Assembly (NCBI RefSeq): GCF_030272615.1
Contig: NC_081413.1
Location: forward strand, 331,447,302 to 331,511,301
Reading direction: 5' to 3'
Length of the DNA stretch: 64,000 nt
From: Cryptomeria japonica
Taxonomy: Eukaryota > Streptophyta > Pinopsida > Cupressales > Cupressaceae
Part shown: positions 1 through 10,913 of the stretch, piece by piece
Layout of the letters: each line of letters opens with the position of its first letter
How positions within the stretch are numbered: the stretch's first letter is position 1
Notes under the pieces: generated by a model
What the model saw: the letters and a program-made list of their open reading frames with translations, nothing else
Databases searched by the model: none
What the model was told of the DNA's origin: nothing
Position numbers and translations under genes: made by a program

Positions 1-40
1 AATCAGCACACGTTATCCATAGTTTTCACCATGAATACAA

Positions 41-101
41 TTGTTTATAGTGGCTCGGAAGAGGTGGGTTTTCCTCGCTACCACTTGGGTCGTTCTCTCC
101 T
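41..101 (-). other. Conserved leader hairpin of element C
   Basis: Read on the minus strand, GAACGACC (94-101) is followed by AGTGG (81-85), a variable loop and CCACT (49-53), then ATAAACAA. The order and the sequence after the 3' arm (CACTATAAA) match element B at 24491-24545, where the arms are AGTGGG and CCCACT. Elements A and F have a hairpin in the same leader region with other stem bases. A packaging, dimerisation or translation role is only a guess. Confidence 0.5.
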
Positions 102-519
102 TGCTAGTAGTCCTAATGACCACACGAGGAGACGGGCCCTCTAAAGATTAAATAAAAAGAGCCTATTGCTCAAGACACAAAAGACACTAGTTCAATTTTA
201 GTGCACCAATTGAAGTGTTTGATAATCTATGAAAACAAGGCACATAATGAAAGATCAAAAACTCTTGCTAAGATCCTGCAACAAATATTCATTAGTAGTT
301 TGGATTTGTTTTAAATGATCACCCCTTCTTGCAGGCACACAAGTTAGGTAAATTTTTAGATCCAAAAGACTTTGTGAAATAGGGGCCTTCAACAAAATGA
401 TTTTGCTTTCAAAACAAGATGCACCAATTTCGTTAGATCTGAAGATGCTAGCTTAATATAAACCAGATCTGAAATCCAAAAAAAAAAATCGAATCAAAGA
501 AGTCAAAATGCAACAGCTG

Positions 520-785
520 AACACAGACGAGGTTATAAGTAACACAAACGCTATATAAATGCACAAACGCAGCTGGATCTGACACAAACGTAGTTCCAGA
601 ACACAGACGCGATTCTTGAACACAGACGTGTTTAGAGGCCTCACAGATGCAAATAGGGAACACAGACGCGTTTCTTGGAATCTGCAAAAAAATAAAATAA
701 TGCCGAAGGTGCAAACATGATTCCAGATGTCACAGACACGACAAAAAATAAAAAAACGCGATCCGAATGTACGCAAACACGAAAA
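520..785 (-). repeat. CpG-motif array in the leader of C
   Basis: About ten degenerate copies of a unit whose minus-strand core is GCGTCTGTGTTC, spaced roughly 20-30 bases, with variants such as ACGTTTGTGTC and CTCGTCTGTG. It lies between the PBS and the expected gag of C. A and B carry arrays built on the same principle but with different core words at the matching place. It contributes to a spurious long minus-strand ORF. Confidence 0.7.
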
Positions 786-871
786 TATCAAAATGTTGTC
801 ATAAATGCCAAATTTGCAACTTAAAAACACAAAATCTACAACAAAAGATGTTAAATACAAAAGGGACAAGA

Positions 872-889
872 GTCCCACCGGGCGTGCCA
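872..889 (-). other. Primer-binding site of element C
   Basis: The minus strand reads TGGCACGCCCGGTGGGAC immediately inside the LTR end (CA, then TTT overlapping the TGG). The initial TGG pairs with the CCA end of a tRNA primer. The tRNA species is not assigned here. Confidence 0.75.
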
Positions 890-892
890 AAA

Positions 893-1669
893 TGTATATG
901 GTGAAAGTGGAAACAACAATATTGAAAGACTAAATGAATTCAACCACAAAACCCTAGCCTAACAACAACAAAGATCCACCATAACATATGAAGATTACCT
1001 AAGACAATACAAATCAAATGAAATCACAAAGATTATACCATCACATGTCCAATAGGGTTTGAATCTCCATTCTTCCTATCTCCATTGATCTTGCTTGATA
1101 TATTTGCTCTCAGATTTTATATGCACAAGAGCTCAACAAAGAACGAAAATATGGTTGCAAGTAGGATCACATATGAAAGTTCGAAAGCGTAGTGTAGTCG
1201 AATAATCATCGGGGGGTTTGATAATGAAGGAAGCATCTCCTTATATAGAAGACACTATAAGAAATGGAGGGATAAGATTGAGAGATGTAAAAGATAAATG
1301 GTCGTCTATGATTAGAGGGTAGGTAGAGAAAATAAGAAAATAATGAGAGGGTAGGTAGTGTATGAATTAAGAGATGAATGAGAAGTGTCATAGGTAGAAA
1401 AGCCTAATGAATTAATTAAATAAATAAAGATTTATTTAATTAATAAAAGAAGTGGGATCAATTAAATAAATAAGATATTTATTTAATTTAGGAAAAGGAT
1501 AATTTAAATAAATAAATGTATTTATTTAAATGAGAAATAAGGCTAGAAGAAGATAAATGAATTAATTAAATAAATAAAGATTTATTCAATTAATAGAAGA
1601 ATTAAGCTCAAATAATTAAATAAATAAAGATATTTATTTAATTAGACATGACAATTTTAGGTGTCTACA
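893..1669 (-). repeat. 5' LTR of element C
   Basis: A 777-bp LTR with minus-strand ends TGTAGACACC and ATATACA. The U3 half (about 1395-1640) is a run of short AT palindromes of the TTAAATAAATATTTATTTAA kind, a style shared with the LTRs of A, B and F. A TATA box lies at 1241-1248. The mate LTR is outside the window. Confidence 0.75.
1241..1248 (-). promoter_or_regulatory. TATA box of the C LTR
   Basis: The minus strand reads CTATATAAGG about 350 bases before the PBS, placed as expected for an LTR promoter. No other TATA box this good is seen in the LTR. Confidence 0.5.
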
Positions 1670-2775
1670 AATTAATATATTTATTTAAATATCTATCCAA
1701 ATACAAATTACACCATTAAATTGAAATAAATGATTTTATTTCAATTGAAAATCCCAAAATTCCTCCCACTTGCATTCTCCTACAAAATCCACTTGTATGC
1801 CTAAATCCATTCTATATTCTTCTAACTCCTTCTAATTAGCCTAATCCTATCCTAATCATTGTCACATTCCTAAATAAAAGGAAGTCACTTCTCAAAAACC
1901 TCCAAAGTCTTCAATAACCATTAAAGGCTTTAAGTCTTCAAATGGTTAACCTCTAAAGTCTTCCAAACCATTAAAGGCTCTTACATAACCATTTATGGTT
2001 AACTCACCTTTTACCTTTGGTTAGAGACTTTCCTCTAACTTAACCATCCTTTTGACTCATGGGTCTCTTCAAAGCATTTATTTCTTTGACTAAGGTAACC
2101 ATTTAACCCTTGCACATTTATTTATCCATTGGATAAAAGGAATATCCATTAACCTAACCCTAACCCAACCCCCCAGGGTAACCATAATGTCCCCTCAAGC
2201 ATTTAATGCTCCTTATCTCTCCTCTCAAGCCTCCTCATGGTGACACTTGTCAACATGGGATTGGGTTGAAAGTCTCACATGGATTGAATATCTTTCAATC
2301 CCAACCCTTGTTAAGATTGGTCAATCTTAACCCTTCATTTCCCCATTTCTTCTATAAATAGAACCCTTCTCTTCAAGCAAAGAAGGAAGCATTAGAGTAT
2401 TGTTGTTATACTGGTATTAGCATAGAGCTTTTTCATAGCATCACTATCTACACTTGCATAGCATTTGTTTATCATATTCAACCATCTTGAATCTCCATAT
2501 GGCATCCATGGCTAGTGCTAAAAGTTGAGAGCTACACTCATGTGGAACTTGGAGATGAGAGGAATAATGGAGGAGCAACTATGAGCATCTTGATTAGCAT
2601 TTGGAGGAGTATAGTTTATCTATTCTATGTTTGTATGCTTTATATTTCATGCTTAATATCTCTCTTGATATGTATGTTTAGGATAATCTTTTGTTGCTAA
2701 CACTAACGTTTGTTTCTTGTGCTCTTGTGTGTGTTGTCATCAAACAGATTTTCTAATCCTTTTTCTATAGCATCA
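1670..2775 (+). repeat. 5' LTR of element F (3' part)
   Basis: Matches 12120-13227 nearly base for base and ends AGCATCA just before the PBS. Its left part is displaced by element C. TATA box at 2351-2360. A 61-codon ORF at 2515-2700 is repeated in the other LTR and is judged incidental. Confidence 0.85.
2351..2360 (+). promoter_or_regulatory. TATA box of the F 5' LTR
   Basis: TCTATAAATAGAACCC is a strong plant TATA context and is conserved in the 3' LTR at 12803-12812. The transcript would start about 30 bases downstream, giving a long R-U5 of roughly 390 bases. Confidence 0.6.
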
Positions 2776-2777
2776 TT

Positions 2778-2795
2778 TGGTGAACTCGACGTGAA
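2778..2795 (+). other. Primer-binding site of element F (first copy)
   Basis: TGGTGAACTCGACGTGAA follows the LTR end with two intervening T bases. A second, slightly different copy lies at 4327-4344. The same PBS type, decayed, is found in element A at 17007-17024. Confidence 0.75.
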
Positions 2796-2799
2796 TCCT

Positions 2800-4307
2800 G
2801 ATAGTTCTGATACTAAATGTAAGTACAAATCCAATAGCCAACAAGATGAGAGGGGGGGGGTGAATCATACAAAATTAATCTTCCATAAAAACATCAGATT
2901 CAACCTCGGTAACATATACTTTAGTAATATAACTAAAACTGTTGAACATGAAAACTCAAAAGCATATAAACATCATAAACCTCATAACACTAGATTTAAC
3001 GTGGAAACCCAAATAGGGAAAAACCACTGTGGGATTTCGGACCCACTAAGAAATATACTCTTCTAGAGTATGCTCGGTTAAAAGCAAATCCTGTTAAAGA
3101 TTACAAACACATTGTTAGATGTGACCTAGTTAAGGGATTTCCCTCAGATCTGTTAGGATCTTCACCTTGTTAGAAGTGACCTTATAAAAGGATTTCAAAC
3201 ACTCAATCAGAATGTCACCTTGCTAGAGGGTTTTACAAATAAGAATGTTAAGTCCACTCAGTTAAGAGATTTTCTGTCACTTTCACAAAATAATAGTAAT
3301 AAAATCTATCTGCAACTTCACATCTAAAATGCTAAAGCAGATTCTTATTTGTTCAATACAATCTAGACATAGAACTAATCTTGTCCATCTGCTGGGCTTC
3401 TATACTCTGTTATTCAAACAGGTCTTCAAGCTTCTGTGCTCGGTAATCACTATGTAGCATCCCTGTGCATACACTTGCCCGCATACATTGTTTATCAACA
3501 GTTTCCTATTTATAAACAATTAGCTAACCGCTTAATCTCCTTGATCACATTTCCCATGATCAATCATAGCCATCAGATCTTTAATCTTGTCCAGGTTCAA
3601 TGCATCTTTCGATCTGAAAATGTTTTACCCTACCTCGAAACTTGCATACCTTTCTTGGAACTTGTGCTAGGGTATTGCGGTTCAATCTGCGTTGTAGATC
3701 TTCCTGCCAACTTTCCTTTGACATAGATTCATTAACAAACTATATTTACGACATACCAATCATTTAATCAGTTCCAACTCATCAGCTTCCTTCATTAAAT
3801 AACGCATGTAAACATTTAATGCATTCTGTTATAGCTCGGTTACAACTCAGTTACAACTCGGCAAATACTAAACTTTACTCAGTAGACATTCCGCCTTCAT
3901 TAACCGATAGCGATAACCTTAGGGTTTACCGACTAGGTTCTTTGCTTGATAACATAGTATAGTATTAACCTTACAATTTACAACATATGTATGATTTTAA
4001 AACAATCTAAACATCATGATCTCATCATTGTCTGACTCGATAATAGTTGCCCCATTGAATACCTTATTCATCCCCTTATTCATCATATTCTTTTTGTGTC
4101 TTTTACCGCCATCTTTATACTCTTTAAATCATACTTCTCAAGATATGGCAACATCATACTGAGTTAGAAAATCAATTTCTTGACATCAATGACAAAAATA
4201 ATAATATCAAGATAGTAAACATCCTTAATCAGTTATATCCATAATCATCAACAACCTTCTCAATATCCTTATTAAAATGTTAACAATCCTTCATTGTCTA
4301 TTATAAT
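2800..4307 (-). mobile_element. Probable Copia-type LTR inserted in the leader of F
   Basis: On the minus strand the sequence reaches a C-rich run (CACCCCCCCCTCTCAT, near 2850), then ends ACA followed by TTTAGTATCAGAAC. That resembles a Copia 5' LTR end followed by a decayed initiator-Met PBS (TGGTATCAGAGC type). The motif GTCATTGATGTCAA near 4185 also fits Copia LTRs. No Copia coding sequence is present, so this would be an LTR with a stub of PBS. The far end is not defined. It is flanked by two copies of the F LTR end plus PBS rather than by a short TSD, so the mechanism is unclear. Confidence 0.35.
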
Positions 4308-4344
4308 ATTTTTCTAGAGCATCATTTGGTGAACCCAACGTGAA
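4308..4344 (+). repeat. Second copy of the F LTR end and primer-binding site
   Basis: About 37 bases repeat 2761-2795 with a few differences: LTR end AGAGCATCA, then TGGTGAACCCAACGTGAA. Together the two copies flank the Copia-like LTR. A normal insertion would duplicate about 5 bases, so a recombination event or an insertion in a second F copy is more likely. Confidence 0.7.
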
Positions 4345-4609
4345 TCCAACATAAGATTTCTCTACAAAACTACTAACTTTTTTGTTTAAATTGCCACACA
4401 GGTTGTGCTTTAGCGCTTTCATGTTAAATAGAGCTTCTTTGTTTACACAGAGCGGCGCTATTGTAACAGAGAGTTGTAATTTTTTTTATTATAACCAAAA
4501 ATCAACACCTAGGCTTGTAGAATCCCACCAATACCTCATTTTTTATTTATTTTTTGGACTAACTGTTTGTTTGTTTATGCAGGATTGGAGGAGTTAGATT
4601 AGAAAGCAT

Positions 4610-5115
4610 TGAATTGTTTCTTTCACTTTGTTTTCAAATTTGGATTAAAACAAATTCATTGTCTCTTTTGGCTTAAAAATTGAAACTCACATTTTCATTT
4701 TGGATCATAAAAAGAATCACATCTTTAGTTTTGGTTTGTAAAAACAACCCCACTTGCAAATTAAAAAGAACCACAAACTTCAAAGTTTATTTGCAAGTTA
4801 GGAACAATCTTTATTTTGGTTCTTAAAATCAACAACACAACTTTCATTTCTTGCATGAACTTAAGGAAATTCACTATCAACATTTCATTTTGGGTCCAAC
4901 TAAAAAGAACAAGCCATTTTTTTTCTTCAAAGTTCAAAAGCAATTTTACTTCAAGCAAAAACGTGTTTTTCAATTCAGTTGACCAGGATTTCATGTTCCT
5001 AGTTTACAACACATTTTGCCTTTGAAAGTTAAAAAGAACACCATGATTGTTGGAGAAACATCTCCAATTAGATAGAACATCATTGCAATGACAAGTTAAA
5101 AAGAACAAGTGTATT
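4610..5115 (+). repeat. Degenerate tandem repeats in the leader of F
   Basis: Several irregular copies of a word like TTTTGGTTNNTAAAANNAAC (for example near 4730, 4820, 4905, 5030 and 5095). The leader of A holds a clearer form of the same family as about 61-bp tandem units at 17960-18235. The short ORFs on both strands here are low-complexity and not credible. Confidence 0.5.
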
Positions 5116-5249
5116 TTGTGATTGGCACGCTTGTGCAAAAGAGTTGGTCGAGTGGTCCTACTTCTAACACACACTATCCTCTCCCTTGGCTTTCATGGTC
5201 CTAGGTGAAAGAGAAAAGTGTTAGTAACACTCAAGTTTTATTTTTTAAA

Positions 5250-5570
5250 GAGAGGCCTGCCAAGAGACACATCACTCTTGGGAATGACCTCGCGTAGTAA
5301 ATCCTTCGAGCTGCTATAGAAATCAGGTGAGAGCAAAAGCTATAGCCTTGGGTATAGTTGTTCCTACAGTGTAACTTGCTGAAAGGATGAATGGACCCCA
5401 CCACAAGTTACAAGGCTCTTAAGTGAGTCACTGCAGAATGAACTTATGTCCAAAAAAATCGAACAATACTAAACACCTTTAAGTAGTAGCCCACCTGTTC
5501 TATTGATTGAAGATATTTGTGATAAATTCAGTGCAAGAGCATAGAAGGTTTTTCTCCCAAGATACTCACC
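5250..5570 (+). other. Conserved leader block of element F
   Basis: Ordered short islands shared with the leader of B: AGGCCTGCC (about 5253), GGGAATGACC (5280-5289), a hairpin TAGTA (5295-5299) with TGCTA (5312-5316) using one G-U pair, then TAGAAAT, GGACCCC (5393-5399), and GCAAGAG followed by TCTCCCAAGATACT (5533-5566). The sequence between the islands is diverged, which suggests selection on the islands while the element was active. Function unknown. Confidence 0.5.
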
Positions 5571-6104
5571 ATACATATTTCCTTGAGTAGAAACATAGCT
5601 TTTTGAAAAGTCACTTGTGGCTTGATGAAAGTGATGACTCCCTCATCATAGGGACCATCTATTTGTTATACTCGTGCAAGACTTATTATATCACATCCTT
5701 ACCTGCCACGACGGGATTCATAAGGTATGTAGTACCAAAGTCAAAGAAATATCAAGATGTGGGCTAAAATTATCGCAACTGGCCATTTGACCTCAGGGAT
5801 AAATAGTGTTTGAAGTGTTTTCATTTTTGAGTCAAGACCAGTGCAAATTGAGCCGACTTCAGGCTTTGGAAAAACACCTAAAATACATTTGAAGGAAAGG
5901 GTCATAAAAAGTTCAAAAGATTGGGTTGATCTAGACCCATACTTACTTGTGCCTTTTGAGGCAACATTCATGTGTTTGTGTGCTTGCTTTGTTTTCTTGT
6001 CAAAGAAAAATCATAAATCCAAAATCCAAAACAAGTATTCATCCAACACAAACATTTTCAAAAAGATCTAACACAAAGAGCAACAACAAAAAGTATCAAA
6101 CTAT

Positions 6105-6488
6105 ATGACCATTCTTCACATCTTGAGAAAGAAGAATCTTCATCAACACATCAACTTGAAGAAAAGACCATTAAGCTCAAAGGCTTTAATCAAAAGGAGG
6201 AAATTCTTCTATCTTAATAGACAAATCTTTGTCTCTCATAGAGCCTTCTTACGTCACATGCGTCTTTATCTTCAAGGGAAATCAAACAAATTTGATCAAG
6301 AGTCATTAAACCACAGAGCTTTTATACAATATCAAGCTTTGAGTTATCACAAGAACAAAGGAGGCAAAATAAATCCTGATTTCTTTCCCGACATTTGCAT
6401 CACATATAACATAGCTCGGGAAGAACCACCAACCCCTGAACAAGAAGAGGAAGAGTTTGTTCCTTTTGTAACACAAAATTTCTATTGA
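6105..6488 (+). CDS. Uncharacterised 127-aa ORF upstream of F gag
   Basis: An intact ORF with a very basic first half (many Lys, Arg and His) and an acidic Pro/Glu tail. It lies between the conserved leader block and gag. I recognise no domain. Extra ORFs before gag are known in some Tat and Ogre elements, so it could be an element gene. Element A has unrelated small ORFs in the same zone (17397-17633 and 19603-19884), and B has no counterpart. It may equally be chance. Confidence 0.3.
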   Translation: MTILHILRKKNLHQHINLKKRPLSSKALIKRRKFFYLNRQIFVSHRAFLRHMRLYLQGKSNKFDQESLNHRAFIQYQALSYHKNKGGKINPDFFPDICITYNIAREEPPTPEQEEEEFVPFVTQNFY

Positions 6489-6818
6489 AGTTAAACATCT
6501 CATCCATTATCATATTCACACATCATCAATCCATTCCAACTCTCAAAGCATCAAGAGACTTTTGTCCTAAGTTCTATTTCAATATTGCTTGAATCAAACA
6601 CAAAAACATCACTTTTTAGAGTGTCTCTACATCTAGGATAAACTCATCCTAAGAGGCATTTCTGCACAGGTTAAAACTAGTCTATGAGTGCATCCTCTCA
6701 TTACTAGGTAGTTGAGTCTGTAACACATCTTAGATCTCTCTAAACCCTATCACATCAAAATTTGTCAATCAAACACAACAAGAAATTCAAGAAAGAACTT
6801 TGGTAACATCTACCTTTA

Positions 6819-8510
6819 GTGCTAGGGATCCGTATGCAAAGCACTTCACCAAACATCAATATTTCATTTCATCACCAACTCATCATCATTTTCATAAAAC
6901 ATCAACAAAAACTTGTAAACAAAATCGCTCATACCAGGTCCAGGTCTAGACAACAAGAAATTGAAGAGGAAGAGGAGGAAAATATTAATGAATTCCAAGA
7001 ATCCCTTGGAGGAAACGTAAATGATGACAACCCAAGTACTCCTACTCCTATGGAAATAGAAAGGGCACAACACAACCCTCTCTTTAATAGAATTTTTGAT
7101 GAAATACTCAGGAGCAACATCGATGCTCACTTTTTAAGACTTTCTTAAGAGGGGGCTAAACTACCCTTTGACTTTGATGTTGCACAACTAAGACAAGCAT
7201 CAGAATGCCAAAGTTGTAGTGAGGATGAAAGAGGTCGAGAACATATCAAATACAACCTTCATCAAGGTAATCCCCCAGCTCCTCCTCCAAATGAAATAGA
7301 AATGTTGAAGAAACAAGTTGAGAATCTCGCTCAACAACTTCATAGTGGTGTAAAAAATAATCACTTTTCTCTTAATGACATTTGTCCCTATCCCTTTGAT
7401 AGGAATCTTCATATGCCACCTTTTCCACGAGGGTTCGAAACACTCAAGTTTGAAAAATATAGAGGAAAAGGAGATCCTCATGATCATGTTTGAGAATTCC
7501 ATTCAGCTTGCCTCGAAGTGGCATACGAGGATACATACCTAATGCGCCTTTTTCCCCAAAGCTTGGTAGGAACAACCACATCATGGTTTTCCTGATTACC
7601 AGGTAGCATTAGGACATTTGAAGAACTCATCCAGAAGTTCCTGGCACATTACTCACACAACACCATGGCTGATCTATGTAACACTAAACAAAAACCAGGT
7701 GAACTATTTTATGTCTTTCTGCAACGATGGCGTCAAATGTCTAGCAAACGTTCTCTTCAGTTACTTGAACAAGAACTAGTGGAAATATTTATTTCCAACT
7801 TAAATGAAGAAATGGAATTTCACCTAGACGTAAAAGACACAGACTCTTTCAATGACATGATCACCAAAGGCTTAAAATGTGAGCGGGATCTCATCAAAAA
7901 AGGGCTTATCAAGATATATAATGAGCCAAAGGATGGCCCTTTCTCGCGCTTCAATAGTGAAAAGCCTAACCTCTGGAACAAAAACAAAAACATCGTCAAT
8001 GATGGGGTTGTGGATGCAAGGACTATCAAAAGTGCACAACCTGTGGTCCACTTTGCGGGACAAAATCCCCCACTCAAGAATAACACAATTGCTCCCCCAA
8101 ATCAAGGATGCAATATACCTCAAGAGGAACCCAGACAACGCCAACAAAATTTTAAACCAAAATGAACATACACTCCCTTAGGAGAACCTATTGAAACAGT
8201 GTTACGATAGTTGGTTTCTCAAAATCTGGTGACCTTACCCAAAACATCAAATTATGAACCTCAAGTCAAACCTTCATGGTGGAGGGATACTGAACATTGC
8301 GATTTCCATCAAGGGAAAGGGCATAAGACAAGCAATTGTCACAGATTGAAAGATCTTATTCAGGATCTTATTGATCGAGGTGAAATCGAAATCGAAGGAC
8401 ATGACCCAAAGACAACAAACAATGATCATCTCATGTTTAAAAATCCACTTCCATCACAAGATCAAAGGGGTCCTTCCACTTTAGGGTGAAACACAGATAC
8501 CACCAATTAT
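6819..8510 (+). pseudogene. gag: Element F gag (decayed)
   Basis: Structural polyprotein that would form the retrotransposon particle. Seen in one frame: an N-terminal part with an acidic run and GAKLPFDFDV (about 7150-7180, shared with A and B), a capsid-like region from MPPFPRGFETLKFEKYRGKG through MRLFPQSL to the LCNTKQKPGE motif, and a nucleocapsid knuckle CDFHQGKGHKTSNC (CX2HX4HX4C, about 8300-8341). At least six in-frame stops (for example 7146, 7491, 7593, 8163, 8208, 8487) disable it, and no frameshift is seen. The start codon is uncertain because the first residues of the open stretch are not conserved with A or B. Confidence 0.8.
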
Positions 8511-8534
8511 ACGCAAGCCGCGTATAATTACACT

Positions 8535-9260
8535 GTGAATCACCTATATGATGCCAGTGAACACATTGCAACTATTACCATAAAAAATCTCAGCTCCACT
8601 TGCAATGTTGTTACACGTCGTGGCAAGATTACCATAAAAGAAGCTCCACAAGGAACCACATCTATCCCAAAGCAGTATAACCTTGTGGAACAGTTAGAAA
8701 AAATGCCCACACTAATATCTATCTTAGAGCTATTGCACCTATCTTCATCCCATAAAACAATCTTGGATCAAGCTCTCCAAGAGGCGTCAGTCCCTGCAAA
8801 CTTGAATACAGATCAGTTCCAAGCCATGGTTGGAAATCTAAGATCATCACCTTGTCTCACTTTCTCTAAAAGTGACAACTCATCCTTCCAGCAACCTCAC
8901 AATGCCTCACTCCACATTGAAGGGTTTATCAACCAACATAGGATCAAGTGAGTCTTGATCGATAATGGAGCAGGCCTGAATATCTGTATGATGCAATTAG
9001 TCACAGCTTTGGGATATGCAATTGAATCAGTGGATCCCCGCAAGAAGATAACAATCAAAGCCTATGATGATGCAAAGCGTTCATCCAAAGGAGCTGTGGT
9101 GCTACCAATCCGAGTGGGCCCTGTGGTGAAACACATCATCTGTCAAGTTCTGGACCTTCCTCTACCATACAATTTATTATTAGGATGACCCTGGATACAT
9201 GCCATGCAAGCCATTCCATCCACCTACCATCAGTGTATCAAGTTCCTGCATAATGGTGTA
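8535..9260 (+). pseudogene. Element F aspartic protease (decayed)
   Basis: Retropepsin-like protease that would process the polyprotein. Catalytic motif DNGAGLNIC at 8959-8985, then ITIKAYDD, a flap-like region, and the conserved LLG-PWIHAM near 9178-9210. The Arg of LLGRPWIH is now a TGA stop (9186-9188), and another TGA (8949-8951) stands just before the active site. Same frame as gag, so protease was made as part of a gag-pro fusion, as in other Tat elements. Confidence 0.85.
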
Positions 9261-9263
9261 GAA

Positions 9264-10901
9264 ATTACAATCCTGGGCGATGCAAACCCCTTTGCATATT
9301 GTCATAATATAAGTCATCAACCAGAGATTACCATTCCCAACAATAGAGAAGCCATCTCATCCACATCATATGTAAGTCTAGCCTCTCTTTCCAGTTCAAA
9401 CACCACTATACCCAAGTAAGAGAAGCTCAAGATGAAAATAGCAGAGGAAGGTCCTGGGGAATACAATCTCAGCCAACTCTTTTGTGTTGGAAAAATGCCC
9501 ACTTCTCCTAGAACACATGGAAAACCTCAATGGTTACTTCAAACGCCACTAGACAAGCCATCATATACTTTGATGCCATTCATCCTTGGAAAGAATCAAG
9601 AAGAAGAGACCAGAGACGAAGACTTAGCAGAATGGATCTATAAAGATCCCATCACCACCGACATTCTGCAAGCTAAGCTTCCCACAGATCAGTATGGAAA
9701 AGGTCTCCTCATTATGCAAAGAATGGGTTATGATGGTCAGAGTGTTCTAAGACCTTGCAAGCAAGGACGACATGAACTGCTGCAGCCATAATTAAAGCCC
9801 AAAGATAACACTGGCCTAGGCTTTCAAAAGGAGATTCTTCCTAAGCTCAGATTCAAAGGGAAACCCAAAAAACCACTATATCAACCTTTTACAAAGAGGT
9901 CACCTTTGATTATAAAAATAGCATCAAACACCATAGTAGCTACCCCATCAAGGATAAAAATCCCAGCAAAACCATCTACAACACACATCATCCCACCAAT
10001 CAAACCAGGGACCCCATCAACAGCATCAATAACATCAATAGCACCATTAGCAGCATCAACTATATCAGAACCCCCAGTAGTATTGACAACACCAGAAATT
10101 CCAGTAGAAGCAGTAGATTCAACACTACCAATACTCCCCATACCGGATTCATTGATCCCCATAATCCTTCCTGCAGTACCAATCATTTCATCTACAAAAC
10201 CAATCACACCTGCAGTGTTTAACTCAAAGGACATCCCAGTATGGTATAGTAATCAAATACTGGAAAGTGACTCAGAGACTGACTCACATGAATGGGAATT
10301 TGATTCCATCTAGCTTAATACTTCAGATGAGGAAGACACATCACTACCTCCACCCCACAAAGACATCCCTGTTTACAGAGAAGCACATATAAAGACCTCA
10401 TGGGTTCCTGAGCTGGAAACATCTTCCACATACCCTACATCACATCGTACACCTGATTCTGATAGGGAGAGTGCCATCAATGACCTTCACCACAACGTCT
10501 TAACCCTCATTGACACATCTAACGAACTTAACCTAATCGATGAGGTAATGCCCATTATCCATCCTGAACTCATCGAATGGAACCAATTTAATCCCCCATG
10601 CCTTGACCACTTCCAAAATGATGAGGTGATCATTGACTTTTTGGAATTATGGGATAACATACCAAGCGGGGATCACAAAGCTGGATTTTCCATAGAACTT
10701 AATAGCGCAACATACTTTGGGGTGGATGCCAAACCTTTCAGCTGCAAAAATATAACAATAAAACATGGATCTTCCAGTGAAAGCCACACTGTGGCACTGT
10801 TTGATCCCACAAAAGTAAAAAGAAAGAGTGTATCCAATGGTGAAAACCTCTCTAAGGTGCCTGAGGATGAAAGGTTTGACATCCTCCCCTCTAGTACATA
10901 G
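9264..10901 (+). pseudogene. Element F protease-RT linker with G-patch and acidic motif
   Basis: Same frame as protease. A degenerate G-patch (YGKGLLIMQRMGYDGQSV, about 9690-9745) is followed by a Thr/Pro/Ile-rich low-complexity stretch (9906-10220). The acidic motif DSETDSHEWEF lies at 10269-10301 and GDHKAGFSIELN near 10665-10700. The acidic and GF-I-L motifs recur in A, and the acidic motif also in B. G-patch domains bind nucleic acid or helicases, and their role here is not known. Stops at 9417, 9789, 10311 and 10899. Confidence 0.65.
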
Positions 10902-10913
10902 CAGGAACGATCA

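Larger units (their letters stand above)
1..1669 (-). mobile_element. Element C: 5' end of a minus-strand Tat-like LTR retrotransposon
   Basis: Only the 5' LTR (893-1669), the primer-binding site and about 870 bases of leader are in the window; gag-pol would lie to the left of base 1. The LTR starts with the same 15 bases as the 3' LTR of element A (TGTAGACACCTAAAA), and the leader has the CpG-motif array and hairpin also seen in A and B, so it is placed in the same group. LTR sequence of element F resumes at 1670, so C inserted into the 5' LTR of F and is younger than F. The target-site duplication cannot be checked because the other end is missing. Confidence 0.75.

Noticed and set aside
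453..890. 145-codon minus-strand ORF through the PBS and CpG array of C
   Set aside because: It starts inside the PBS and reads through the repeat array, giving Cys/Phe/Leu-rich text typical of chance ORFs over T-rich repeats.
2150..2180. Telomere-like CCTAACCCTAACCC in the F LTR
   Set aside because: Only two or three imperfect units, present in both LTRs (also near 12605); not a telomeric tract.
2515..2700. 61-codon membrane-like ORF in the F 5' LTR, repeated at 12967-13152
   Set aside because: It is conserved only because the two LTRs are copies of each other, and it lies in the transcribed R-U5 region. No independent sign of coding selection.
2778..2795. PBS sites as tRNA genes or tRNA fragments
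   Set aside because: Only 18 bases complementary to a tRNA 3' end; no cloverleaf can be formed around any of the six sites.
9881..10234. 117-codon Gly/Ile/Val-rich minus-strand ORF
   Set aside because: Mirror of the Thr/Pro/Ile-rich low-complexity linker of F on the opposite strand.
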